DNA from: Polytrichum commune
Lineage: Eukaryota > Streptophyta > Polytrichopsida > Polytrichales > Polytrichaceae
NCBI GenBank assembly: GCA_950295325.1
Contig: OX485804.1
Location: forward strand, 43,462,001 to 43,526,000
Direction of reading: 5' to 3'
Length of the DNA: 64,000 nucleotides
The position numbers and the translations under genes are program-made. Positions 25,368 through 36,479 of this stretch are shown here, piece by piece. The notes under the pieces were generated by a model that saw nothing but the letters and a program-made list of their open reading frames with translations, had not been told where the DNA came from and did no database searches. The stretch's first letter is position 1. Every line of letters begins with the position of its first letter.

Positions 25368-26420
25368 CAGGGTTCGGGAGGTTTTTGAGCTCAACCAGCT
25401 AAAATCCGCCCCTTCACAACTTCTACCGGTTTTTTCACGATTTGATCGGTTGTAAACTTGTTGCCATTAATTTGGACCGGCCAATATCCTATATTTTTTT
25501 TCAAGTGTCACCTAATTTCCTCTTCATTGTAATGACAACCGGCCAAAAACTTGGGCATTGATAAGTAAGCCGGTTTTCCAATGTAGCAAAATTATATCTA
25601 CAAACAACATACATCAATCAACAACAACGTCCAAAGAACATATCAACATACAACAATAATATGTAATGATATGAACATCCAACAACAATGATTGACAATT
25701 CATTACATACAAGAAACAACAACAATGATCAAAAATTTATTCATAGTAGGAGTTGAATCTAAAATAACCCATCAACTAGTTGATGGCCATGGATTTACTC
25801 TTCTATCATACCTAGGTCTTAAAACCTCATATTAGATATGAGGCCACAACATGATAAAAGAGTAACCTAACATACCATATTATATACAAAAATGACATTC
25901 ATCAATTGTTAGAGTCAAAATCAACAGTTTCATCTTCACCTTCAAGAGGAAAATGCCCTGAAAGGTATCTCTGTGGATGTGAAAACAACCATCTAAACTT
26001 TGTAGAGTTCCTCCATAAAGCTATGGCATCCATTAGTACGTTATCAAGATCACCACGAAGATCTTCCATAGACACACGTATAATACATTCTAAACTCTAG
26101 CCGTCAACAATGAATTGCAATAATGAAGCAAAAGCTTTGCCTGTCCGCCATTCACCAAATCGCTACAAGCCTACAACGAACACATAACCTAAACCCTAGA
26201 ACCAGATGATATCCGACCCTAGGTGAATCAAACCGGTGAAATCCGCCTATTTCACAATTCATCCGGATAAAAATCCTCCTCCTCAAAATGGTTGCCAGTT
26301 GAAATCCGTTTTTTTTTTAAAAGAACCGGTTTTACATCCTCCACTTTCCCAATTCAACTGGACTTTTCACAAAACCAACCGGCCGCCATTACACTAGATA
26401 CCAGTTCTCCCCGGACATTG
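25368..26420. mobile_element. non-autonomous hAT-like element, 1053 bp
   Basis: Private to the left arm. Termini CAGGGTTCGGGAGG and (complement of the right end) CAATGTCCGGGGAG match at 10 of 14 positions. It is flanked by 8-bp CCCCGAAG and CCCCAAAG (one mismatch). The right arm has a single uninterrupted CTTCGGGG at 60108-60115. The CAGGG start and 8-bp duplication fit hAT. The interior has no transposase but carries many ACCGGTT/CCGGTT motifs near both ends, as in hAT subterminal binding sites. Confidence 0.75.
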
Positions 26421-26529
26421 CCCCAAAGTTCTCTTCGAGCACCTTCGAAATAATTGGATACAAATATATTCATTCCCTCCAATCCCAAAATGGTGAGACT
26501 CTGCAAAAAACCTCTTGACGCTATCTTTT

Positions 26530-27221
26530 TCTTTTTCTTTTTTTTTGAGACAGAAGACCAACCGGGCCAACGCCAAAATGGATACCACAAAAGAAAAAAT
26601 TCACGCCCTAACAGAGGGGAGGCGGGGCCCCTCGGGCGTGAAAACACCGCCACGTAAGAGGAACAAGACACGACCCCCACCAAGGACAACCCCCCGGACC
26701 CACCAAGCCAAGGACAACCCCCACCCAACCTACCAAGGACGACCCCCAAACCACCAAACCACCTAGCCACCCGGACCCCCGAAGGGGCCTCACCACCCTA
26801 CCTACAATGTCTTCTCCAATTCCAATCGATATGCATATCCTGCCGTCGACAAAGAATGCTCCTCGCCTCCCAAGTCTTGTCGAAGCCACGCAACATAGCC
26901 ATTTTTGAGAAGCTACCAATCTTGATTTGTGCCACCACCCTTTTCCAAGCCATCTTGGCATAGATAATCAACTCATCCCAAATCTGTTGCTTAACCTTAG
27001 ATTCATGCCATTGTACCTGGTTGAACACTTTGTCATTCTGTTCAATCCAAATGGTCCAAAGAGTAATGCCCCTAAGAAGGTGCCAAATTTTAACCATTTT
27101 TCCATATCTTTTAGGAATTCTTTCCCCAAACACCACCTGTTTCCAATTGAAGCAATCAAAGTTTCCGGGTCTAACTCCGCAGAGTTCATGCATGATATAG
27201 GTAGCCCATCTCCATGCCCGC
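26530..27221 (-). mobile_element. 5'-truncated L1-type LINE with 14-bp TSD
   Basis: Oriented on -. It contains the last ~130 codons of ORF2 (ends 26798), a short G/T-rich 3' UTR, and the end GGTCTTCTGTCTC followed by an A-rich tail (complement of 26530-26546). Exact target duplication TGACGCTATCTTTT at 26516-26529 and 27222-27235. The right arm keeps the empty site (AAGATAGCGTC, 60010-60020). ~690 bp. Confidence 0.95.
26798..27193 (-). pseudogene. LINE ORF2 C-terminal fragment
   Basis: A 131-residue C-terminal piece of an L1-type ORF2, homologous along its length to the end of the 55494-56474 frame. Shared blocks are FNWKQ, FGERxPKxYG, WHLLRGITLW and QGFDKTW/RGFDKTW. It lacks endonuclease, reverse transcriptase and the CxxC of zf-RVT, so it is dead on arrival. 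The reading frame has stayed open to its natural stop, which suggests a young insertion. Confidence 0.85.
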
Positions 27222-27310
27222 TGACGCTATCTTTTCTCGAGCTTGGATTTTCAAACACCTAAAGCCGCCGTAGAAACAATCATTTCTCTTTATGGAAGAG
27301 TCCACAGAAT

Positions 27311-28951
27311 TTAGGAAATGAGATTCTGATGACCACTGTTGATGTTGATGTTGTTGTTGTCATCATCCTCGAACATGGCGGGAAGCTCATCCTTCTGGCT
27401 CTTGTTGGATTCATTGGGAAGCGTCGCACTCGCAGACGAGTAAACCCGCCCCAACGCATCTTCAGCCTGCTTCTGCCAATTGGTGGTGATTGTCAAACCA
27501 ATAAGAGACGCGGTCTGCATGAAGACTGCCAGGATCATGCCCATCCACAACCCTAAACCTTTGAGATCATACCCAAAAGCAAGCACAACCACAGAGGGCA
27601 GTCCCACAAGGTAGTAAGCCGCAAGGTTAGCAACGGCTCCAAATGCTTGCCATCCACATCCCCTGGCCACCCCTGACAACACACCTTGCACCGAATCCAT
27701 GATGGCAATTGTTGCCAGAAATGGCATACATCTTGAGACATAATCTGCCACCTCAATCTCACTTGTAAATGCCCAACCCCACAGGTTTCTCCCCATGTAC
27801 AGACCCGTGGCCATTAGGGTTCCCTCAGCCACACCCATGCCAACCCCAATTGCAACTGAAGCTTTTGCGGCATTAGGTCTTCCAGCACCAAGTTCATTCG
27901 AAACTCGAGTGCTCACCGAAGCACTTATCCCAACTGGCACCGTGTAGACGAGAGCTATGGTGGTTAAACTGATAGAAAGTGTAGAAGTTTCCAGCTGAGG
28001 GTTAGGCAACAGCCCTGAGAGGATGACAAGTCCTTCAAATGACCAATACTCCAGGCATATCATCACAGTTGAAGGGATGGCAAGCTTGAAAAAGGCAGGG
28101 AGATCATTGAAAGCTTCCATGGAGAAGGATGTCCATGTTCTTTTACATCTTGCAGAGTATTTAACATACGAGGCTAAGAGCAACACATTCAACCAGTTGG
28201 AGACTCCACTTGCAATGGCTGCTCCCCTGTATCCAACTCCGAATTTGTACACAAGAAGATAACAGAAAGGGATGTGGAAACACAATGTTGCAACGGAGAA
28301 GAGTGCCATGGGAAGCACTACACTCTGTGTTTGGAGGAATTTTACCAACGGTTGAAGCGTTGCAGTTGCAAATACAACTGGAAGCAGCCACCGAGAATAC
28401 ATCCCTGCCATCTCGCAAATCAAAGGATCTTGTCCTGAAAAGCGAAGTACCGGGCCCATGTTCCACCATAGGAATGCAACAGGGAGGCTAACCATGTATA
28501 AGACGAAGATTGCTCTCTGTAGGTAGATCCCCAGCATGTGGTACTGCTTTGCTCCGTATGCTTGTCCACATAGAGTTTCAAGCCCCGATGCCATCCCAAT
28601 TAGCAAACTGTTGCCTGTTACCACTGCGAATGAGCTTGCAATGGAGGCACTTGCAAGCTCCAGTTCACCTAAGTGGCCTACAAACATGTTGGACACCACC
28701 ACTAATGAGTATTGTAGCAAGTTTACACAGATCATTGGGCCGGCTATGTATACCTGCCTTTTGATCTCTCCCCATATCCATTTGGGTGCACATGATGCAC
28801 CTTCGTCACGTCTGCTGATGGAGCGTGTAATGCCATTCGAGAATGTGAATGCATGAGCATGTTGATGTTGTTGCGGTGGGGAAGAAGATGGTTCAGTATG
28901 CGAGATCAGTGGCTCCTGTAATGTATGCTTGATTGCATCATCGTCCCCCAT
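27311..28951 (-). CDS. MATE/DTX family efflux transporter, copy 1 (546 aa)
   Basis: Multidrug and toxic compound extrusion transporter, a cation-coupled exporter of small organic compounds at the vacuolar or plasma membrane. Substrate not predictable. Two MatE repeats (about 75-235 and 295-460) make 12 membrane spans. Family-typical stretches include AGPMICVNLLQYSLVVVSNM, GMASGLETLCGQAYGAKQ, SVSTRVSNELGAGRP and GVARGCGWQ. The N-terminus is hydrophilic and His/Gln-rich (20-45); the C-terminus ends in an acidic, Asn-rich tail (FEDDDNNNIN). No intron, though many plant MATE genes have several. The ATG at 28949-28951 is the first in frame. It differs from copy 2 at 20 of 546 residues (about 96% identity). 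Six of these fall in residues 474-486. Confidence 0.95.
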   Translation of the reverse strand: MGDDDAIKHTLQEPLISHTEPSSSPPQQHQHAHAFTFSNGITRSISRRDEGASCAPKWIWGEIKRQVYIAGPMICVNLLQYSLVVVSNMFVGHLGELELASASIASSFAVVTGNSLLIGMASGLETLCGQAYGAKQYHMLGIYLQRAIFVLYMVSLPVAFLWWNMGPVLRFSGQDPLICEMAGMYSRWLLPVVFATATLQPLVKFLQTQSVVLPMALFSVATLCFHIPFCYLLVYKFGVGYRGAAIASGVSNWLNVLLLASYVKYSARCKRTWTSFSMEAFNDLPAFFKLAIPSTVMICLEYWSFEGLVILSGLLPNPQLETSTLSISLTTIALVYTVPVGISASVSTRVSNELGAGRPNAAKASVAIGVGMGVAEGTLMATGLYMGRNLWGWAFTSEIEVADYVSRCMPFLATIAIMDSVQGVLSGVARGCGWQAFGAVANLAAYYLVGLPSVVVLAFGYDLKGLGLWMGMILAVFMQTASLIGLTITTNWQKQAEDALGRVYSSASATLPNESNKSQKDELPAMFEDDDNNNININSGHQNLIS

Positions 28952-29437
28952 GATGTCGGATGGTTACTGCGATTCCTCCAAATTCCTATGTAACCTATGT
29001 CCAGACTTGATTTGATGTGGTCCTGTACAGAAAATCAATTGTGCAACCAAACCGTCAGAAATCTTTGTCGAACACGGAAAGCATAAAATAAAGGATGGAA
29101 GCCTAACCCACAGAACTCATTTGAAATCTGGAAGTGTAGGAGGATAAGTATCGGCAGAAGCAAAGAGTCGTAACATGCAGAAAGCATTCGGGTACTGATC
29201 AGAGCTCGGAAGGCTATGTTCCGTAGTGTACGTAATTTTGTAAGAACAAGTTAGGTGCCAGTAACCTACAATTGCACTTGTGACCGACAAGATGTTTCTA
29301 GAAATGGTCGAAAAGTCCACATCGAGCTACAACCTACAGGTGGTTGAAAAGGAAGAAAACCAATGTCCATAGATATTGTCGACTCACATGAGAGACCGCA
29401 TCAAGGGTGTTTCATTTTGTAGGCATATGACTTTCCG
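28952..29437 (-). promoter_or_regulatory. MATE copy 1 upstream region, shared by both copies
   Basis: About 485 bp upstream of the start is duplicated with the gene, so both copies probably kept the same proximal promoter and leader. A 67-codon open frame (29117-29320) is also present in the other copy with several substitutions; I treat it as a possible upstream frame, not a gene. Homology stops abruptly at 29437 beside retroelement sequence, so distal regulation may differ between copies. Confidence 0.55.
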
Positions 29438-30193
29438 GAGATGACCTTGAGTGAATGTCCCCCAAGCACCCACGCAGCTAAGTGCGACGCATGCCAACGG
29501 TACTCTAGGAACGATTTGAGGCTAGAGTTGCCGTTGATCCCCCCCCTTCCCCTCACACCATTCAAGATGTGGGGAATTGACTACATAGGACCAACCCATC
29601 CGACATCGCCTCGGAAAATGGCCTACATCATTGTTGTACGAGACTATCTTACAAAGTGGGCAAAAGCCAAGGCTGTGAAGGTAGCAAACGCCGTGACCAC
29701 CGCTGCATTCTTACACGAGTAGGTGATAATACGATTTGGGGTACCAAAGGTATTGGTTAGCGATCGAGGGATCCATTTTTTGAACGAGTTGATTGAAGCA
29801 ATGACGAAGGGTTACGGCATTGAACACCGCAAAGCTACTCCTTACCACCCATAGACTAACGGGTTAGCCGAGAGAATAAACCATATAGGTGTTATGATCT
29901 TACATAAAAAAATTAACGACAACAAGCGGGACTGGGACGTAAAGTTACCCTCCGCATTCTGGGCTTATCGGACGATCTTTAAAGTCACAACAAATCAGAC
30001 ATGCTTCGCCCTCGTGTATGGAATTGAGGTTGTACTTCCGATCGAACTCAAAATCACATTATTGCAAATCGTGGTGGATTTCCAACTGACAATAGCCGAG
30101 TCGTTGTCAGAGAGATTGTTAATGTTAGAAGGCGTCAGCGAGAAACAAAGGCTAAGTATCCAGCATCTCGAGGCGATGAAGCGGGGTGTGTGA
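29438..30193 (+). pseudogene. Ty3/gypsy integrase remnant
   Basis: Single-frame integrase core with two in-frame TAG stops (29720-29722 and about 29852). The end of the zinc-binding domain (CDACQ) is followed by the DDE core: WGIDYIG (first Asp), VLVSDRG (second Asp) and GLAERINH (Glu). After this come the WDVKLPSAFWAYRT and EVVLPIE blocks typical of plant Ty3/gypsy polyproteins. Truncated at its 5' end at the exact edge of the MATE duplication. No LTR, RT or RNase H found nearby. Confidence 0.9.
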
Positions 30194-31100
30194 GCCTTAG
30201 ATTTTTCCCCAATGGCAAAAATCCTTAGAATTGAAGGCTTTAAGCAAAAACATTAGATTATTAATAGGAGAATTAGCCAAACAACCATTTACATTAAGAT
30301 GGCATCAAAAGAAAGACCATGCAAAGTTGGCTAGGTGTGTTTTATCCTTAGGGTAAGAATCTTAAACAAGTAGAGAATTAGGGACCAAAGGGGGAAAAAA
30401 ATGAAATATTTTTTATCCGAATCGGAAATATTAAGGAATGAAATAGCAAGTAGGTATGTTAAAATTGAAAGCAACCAATTCAAGCAAGCATTTCATTGAC
30501 AAAAATCAAGCAGTGGCCAAAAATGAATAATTCTGGAAGCGGCCAAGAAAGAGAAAAATGAAGATGACATCCACATGCATAAGGAGTTTGCTAACTAAAG
30601 CAAGGGATACATGTGGCCACCATTGCCAACCAAAATACAAATTCATATTATATTGATAAAACTTTTATTAAGGCTTGGGCAAGTGGGTTGCGAGGTAGCA
30701 TTATCCCTCTTCATTCACCACCGAGAGTTTGGTTCCTACCATTCAAAACGTCGGATCCCTCGGTGAATGGGAGGAAAAGAAGGCCCAACCCTTCATTAAA
30801 AAGAAATAAAACCCCCTCTTCCCCTCACAATTTTCTCTTCACTTCGCATGGCAAAGTCCTCTAAAATTATAGTTAAAAAGAACAAACCTTCTCCTCCTAA
30901 AAAAATATCTCTTCACATTTTTTATTATCAACGTAAGCCATGTTTCTTGTAGTTAGAATTACTGTGAGTGAGATAGTGTGTTTTTTAACACACCCTTAAG
31001 TTACGGCCTCATTTTCATTCGAGTCTAATGAATGCAAAAATTACAATTTAGTTCTCAGATTTTGATTAAATTTTTTTCTTGAAGTTAGCTTTTAAACCAC
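30194..31100. other. intergenic, no gene recognised
   Basis: AT-rich, no supportable coding sequence. No LTR could be recognised downstream of the integrase remnant. Confidence 0.5.
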
Positions 31101-31450
31101 CCTTAGCGTATTGAAATCAAAGTTAGTGAATAGAAATTATGAGTGTTTGAATGAAGTATCTCACATGCCATTCAATTTCTAAGCATTGACTTTGTAAGCT
31201 CACATCTTTAAGACGAAACATGTAGTTGCTTCATTCTTTGGAGGAATTATAGATCTTGTTTTGAGGTTTTAAAATGTGTAAGCGTGTTAAAATCAGAATT
31301 GATGCGTAGAATTTATGAGAATTTGAATGAAAATATCTTAGTTGCCTTTCAATTTGTAAGTACTGTCTTTATAAGCTCATATTTTAAAGATGAAATATGC
31401 AGTTGCTTTGATATTTTGAAGAGTTATAAGTCTTGTTGTTGAATTTTAAG
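31100..31450. repeat. two tandem ~175-bp repeats
   Basis: Two diverged head-to-tail copies. The block TGCCATTCAATTTCTAAG (near 31168) recurs as TGCCTTTCAATTTGTAAG (near 31343), and ATGTAGTTGCTTCATTCTTTG recurs as ATGCAGTTGCTTTGATATTTTG. They lie just past the 3' end of the transposase-like pseudogene, so may be its terminal region. Confidence 0.65.
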
Positions 31451-31467
31451 TGAAACTAAAAATTAAT

Positions 31468-33579
31468 TCATTTGAAGCTTATAAGTAAAAGTTGTGGGTA
31501 TTCAAGTAGAAGGGTGTCTACTGCGGATGACAACCACCAAGAACGAATGACATAGTACTTAATCTCAGCATCATCCATTATTTTTACATCTTTGTAATCC
31601 TTGCAAAGATGTTTGTGTTGAAATTGCAAGGATGGTTTGATATACTTTTGTGTCATCTTATCCAAACTTACAGACCAATGAAAAAGACATGTACGCTCAC
31701 GTGCAACCATAAACAAAGTTGGATCACCATCACCATAAATCATGCTCACCACATTTCAATTAGCTTGAGTATGGTCTGTCATGAACCCTTTGAAGTTTAC
31801 CATTCTCTGCCATTACAGCATTTAAATTTTCCCAAAAAAGACTTTTTGCTGTACCATCCTCAAATTGCATGTCACAACAAGTAATGGTCAACACTTTACA
31901 ATATCAACTATCGTACACATGACAAACCATTGTTGTCCAATCTTTCACACGTTTAACATGCTCAAACATAATCCAAGAGTTCTCCATGTCCCCCCCCCCC
32001 CCCCCGACTTGCATTCTTTTTATAAGCTCCACACCACTGTTTGGAAGATCTACGGACATCTTGAAAACAAACACTTTGTCTTTTGATTGCCCTGGGAACC
32101 GACTGCTATGGACAAACTTGAAAGTAGAATGGTGTTTAAATGCTATAACATTATTCATAGTTCCCATTCTACTACGTACAAAGCGTTGTAATCGAGATAC
32201 AAAATTACGACAATTTGGGGATGCAAGAGTACTGAATTTGTCTATGACCACCTCTAATGATGAACCAACTAGGTGATGGCCTCCACCAATAGTGGGAGAT
32301 TTGAAAAGATAATCGGCCAAGAATTGCTTGCTTGCACCCAAAACTATAGCTGAATTTGTTGCAGTGGGTGTTTTCAATATTTCATTTGCAACGCACTGGT
32401 ATGCCACGTCTAATTATTCACGACATATACCATTGGATACAGGGTGATCATGCATACCAAGATGAATGCAAACCCTTAACATATCAGTAGATGTGGAGTG
32501 GACATAAAATATGTGAGCATAACACAAAGCAATTCACACAAGTGGTGATCGGCATACCTTACATTCAAAAGTGGATCTAGCAGGGGCAACATCACCCACA
32601 ACAAATGGGAGATGAGTTGAACATGTCCACTCGGTGCTATTGTGCATACTTCTATTGCGATGCATGTAATTGCAATGATCATTCTGACATTGGAGATGAT
32701 CTGCACAAGTAGATCGTCAAAAGGACAATCCAAAGTTGTTTGGGATATTCGTGGTTTTGGTGGTACACGAAGGGTGACCATCACACATCTTGTCCATATC
32801 ATCCATTGAGCGGCCATATGCACTTGGAACTCCAAGTGGCACAAGGGGTAAGACAAACAAAATATCACCATCAAAAGAAGATGGTAAGTACTTGACATCG
32901 CAAACAACTATATTCTCAAAATCAATTATGGTAAGATCCGACTTTGATATTTTCCTATACTTTGTAAACTTCAAGGCACCAATGATAGTCAACCCTATAG
33001 ATGAAGGAAAATGGTGTAGTGGAGGACGTTGAGAAGGTGTGTTGTGACAAACAAACTTCTTGTACAAAGGACTGCATGAGGATTTGGATGCATGCAAAGG
33101 GACTTAAAAATAAGTATTTTTAAAAGGAAATGACGATGTCTCCGACATGTCAACGTTTGCATAAATATTATCATCAAAATCTGATAATATACACACAGTA
33201 TTAGCATCAGGCTCCAATTTAACACTTGCAATATTTGGCATTTGAATTGTGGATGCGCCAGATTGGTCTGTCAATACAACAGTTGAAGCTTGCATTTGGA
33301 ATTCAAAAAGACATATCATTATGAATGAACCAAACTCCAAATCCACATTGAACCATCTTCAATTTTATTCTTTTAGATAAGAATTGCTTCACAGACTTGT
33401 CCATCCGCAGAATACATCTCCTGCTCTATGTACATGGTTCTCATTTGGATATTGAACCTCAAACTGAGAAGATCCTCTAAGACACCTACATGACCATCAT
33501 CTTGAAGTGGCAACGTAAATGGAACAAAGGATCCATGAGCTCTAATGGTGGCCATAGAGATCGAATACAATAGATGCAC
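31468..33579 (-). pseudogene. decayed transposase-like gene (DDE type, possibly MULE)
   Basis: A ~2.1-kb coding remnant on -. Blocks at 33346, 33097 and 32407 (starts) share one frame broken by stops; the first (33579) and last (31752) blocks are in other frames. Visible parts, in order: a Cys/His cluster (CxxH...CxxxHCxYMH, near 32660-32700); a second Cys-rich patch (FECKVCRSP); an HLGMHDHPVSNG motif; a long helical middle; CCDMQFEDG with an Asp (about 31860); MIYGDGDP; and RERTCLFHWS with Cys and His. Acidic residues in the latter blocks fit a DDE catalytic core, and the Cys-x-x-His pattern recalls Mutator-like transposases. Family assignment is an inference. A 16-bp poly-C tract (31990-32005) interrupts it as a run of Gly codons. 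Confidence 0.6.
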
Positions 33580-35029
33580 TATACAATATTATTGGACGTA
33601 ACGGGCTCTTTATGTTGAATGTTGTATAATATAATATTGAATGAACTTGAAATGCATGATATCATAACATCTAATAATATACAAATAAACAGCTCACAAT
33701 AACAGCCAAAAAATATTTGTAGACGAAACATAAAGCCTTAAAGCAAAACCCTAAAAATATTCCATTTGAAAATCTAATCATACATAAACCAACCCTAATC
33801 ATACAGAACCCAACCCACTAGTGGGATGTGGATTATAATTTCATCATAACATTCTTTCTAAACAAGACCAAGTGTGCACAAAAAGAAACTTAGAAATACA
33901 AGAAGAAGGATACACGACTTTGGCAAAGAGGAGAAGAAAGAAGAAGGGTTTGATTTTTTCTAGCACGAAGCAATTACATAGGGCCAAAATTAAACGACAA
34001 ATGGGTAACGTCAGTTTATGTGAATCGAAGACACTGCACGCGTACTAGAATTTCATGCAATAGAAGAAAAGAAAATGTTGAAATCCAGACACAAGATAAC
34101 AAACAACCCCTCATTTTTGAAAATGATGATGACAAACGAGTGAGCAACACTGCCAACGATATGTCTGATGCAGAACAAGAAGCAGAATGTACTTTCATTT
34201 ACAATGCACCGGTAAGTTTTTCATGGTTTATTTATAGATGAGGCAATTTTCCAATTAATATACCTCTTGAATATCTAAAGTAACTAAGCATAAAAATTGT
34301 ATTTCTTATGCAAAATTCGATTGTAAGAAATTTAAAAACATAAAACCACATAAAAGAAAATTGGAATGTTATCAATCAAAAATATTGTATGTAGATTAGT
34401 GGCTACTACGTCTAGATTAATGTGATAAGACAACATGTAAACCTTAACCCTAAAAATCAGAAGGAATTTTTCCTTGTTTTGAAACAACTCTTTTCGGGGA
34501 ATTCTTTCTGTTCTAATCCATTTCCATGGATTTTTTTTTGTTTCGATCCACTCGTATGGGGGATTTTTCTTCCGATTTGAATTGTGTCTCCAAGAGATGT
34601 TCTAAAAATAAACATTATTTTGGCCAGAATATTTAAGGGAAATTAAACGTTTTGGAACAGTCAAGAGAGAAGAAAACCATTTCATGAGGGTTGTGCGCAG
34701 GACGCACACGGACTGCAGAGGGAGGAAAACGCTCCAAATGGAGCGCCAATGGAGAAACCAAGTGGAAGAACAATGGCCAGCGCGTTTGCTATGACAAATG
34801 AGGTCCTTCATCAAGCAGCGAACAAACCACCCACATTTGCCAGTGTATACAGAGCGTCCGATAGTAATGATTAAACGATGGTTGGCATGGATGTGGAGTT
34901 GGCAACGCCATCATCAAACCCTTCTCCAGAACAACATGTAAGTTTATTTTTCATTGTATCTATAAGTGTTTTTCAAATCCTAGTGGTAATAATTATTTTT
35001 GTAAATATTTTGAAAGAAAAATTTATTAT

Positions 35030-35780
35030 AGAGGTTTCGGTACCCCTATTCCAAATTTTTCGTTCAAAAAAACACTTATCATTCACCAATTTTATGTTCA
35101 TGCCATAGCTGTTGTTCTCATTTTCTTCTATGCTTATTTCTTCAAAGAAAATTGTGAAATAGGAGTTTCGGTACCAAAACCCCTATTCCAAATTTTTCTT
35201 TCAAAAATTTTTCTACAATTTTTCTACAATTTTTCTACAACTTTTCTACAACTTTTCTACAACTTTTCTTCAGACAATATACTTCTCAGTAAATAATTTC
35301 ATGTTGACGCCATTGCCGGTGTCCTCATTTTTTCCATGTTTATTCTTTAACGAATATTGTGGAATAGGGGTTTCTTTCAAACAATATATTTCTCATTTAA
35401 TAATTTCATATTGATGCCATAGTCGGTGTCTTCATTTTTTTTCCATGTTCATTATTAAAGAAAGTTGTGGAATAAGGATTTTGGTACTGAAACTCCTATT
35501 TCACAACTTTCTTTCAAATATTAAAATTTCTTCTTGACTAATTTCATGTCTATGTTATAACTGTGGCCTTTATTTTTTTTGTATGGCTAATTCTTGAAAG
35601 TAAGTCATGAAATAGGAGTTTCAGTACCGAAATTTTTAATCCATACTTTGAATTTGTTAATTTTAAGTAGAGGGATTAGCCACTACCCTCACTTTCTACC
35701 ATGTTTAATTCTGAAATGAAAGCTTTGGAATTGGAATTTCAGTACCGAAATCCTTACTCCAAAGTTTACTTGAAAATAAA
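35030..35780 (+). repeat. intronic tandem repeat array
   Basis: About five diverged units of ~130-150 bp inside an intron. Each contains GGTTTCGGTACC-like sequence (the core GTTTCGGTACCGAAAC is palindromic), CCTATTCCAAATTTTTC, AATTTCATGTTGATGCCATA and TCATTTTTTCCATG. Within it, a 12-bp unit TTTTCTACAACT repeats about five times (35208-35268). Confidence 0.7.
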
Positions 35781-36479
35781 TATTTCCTTTAGCAAACTAT
35801 TTTTATGTTTTCAAGTCTATATGTGTGTTTTGTATTATATCAAAATGTTGATGGTTATGTCAATTATACGGTCATGTAGGTGGCCTTCATTTATTTTGGC
35901 ATTAAATTTTAAATGTCAAGTATATTTCATTTTATAGTCTAGTTTTTTGTTTATGTGAAGTTGCTTATAATGTGCATTTGATGTTTTGTTGTAGAGTGGA
36001 TGATTATTTGTTGCATGATTTTTTTCATTTATTATAGGCTTTGATTTGACTGTGAATATGTAGGATAACATTTTGGCGGACACCGACATTGAAGAAGCAT
36101 AAAAAAGAAGTTGGACAAAACAAATTTAAACTCTGTCATCAATGGCTTGCGAATTTGACCTCTTTCTAAATTTCGTTTATCCATTCCTATATGCCATTTG
36201 AAGCCATTGCGTTTTAGAATTTGATGTTTAGTGGTTGGAAAATAAAATTTTCAATGAATATAGAGAAGATGATCATGTCTTGTATGTTTCTATCGTCAAT
36301 GATCGTAGGGAGATTTTATGTGTAGCAGAGGACAAGTTGAGTTCTTGGGTTCCAATATGGCAACAAGTAAACGATGTTTTTGAGCAGCCACTTTCCCGAT
36401 ATGAGAATTTAAAGGTTTTTAAAGGTAAAATGTTTTGGGTTTGGGAGGGTGTAGTTAGCTTTTTGGTTACAAACAAAAC

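Larger units (their letters stand above)
21985..29437 (-). repeat. left arm of inverted duplication (MATE copy 1)
   Basis: Aligns in reverse orientation with 57795-64000. The alignment covers the MATE gene, about 490 bp upstream of it, and more than 5 kb downstream. The inner end is at about 29437, next to the integrase fragment. The outer end cannot be fixed because the partner runs off the window; homology is still visible near 21985. Insertions private to this arm are the SINE at 22630, the hAT-like element at 25368 and the LINE at 26530. Confidence 0.95.

Noticed and set aside
26354-26770. 138-codon open frame on - and overlapping + frames of the LINE 3' UTR
   Set aside because: Spans the target site, poly(A) and G/T-rich UTR of the LINE insertion; low-complexity shadow, not a protein.
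28161-28856. Open frames opposite or shifted to MATE copy 1 (and their twins at 58387-59220)
   Set aside because: Conserved between copies only because the MATE frame is conserved; no independent motif.
29438-30193. Functional integrase
   Set aside because: Two in-frame stops, truncated zinc-binding domain, no adjacent RT or LTR.
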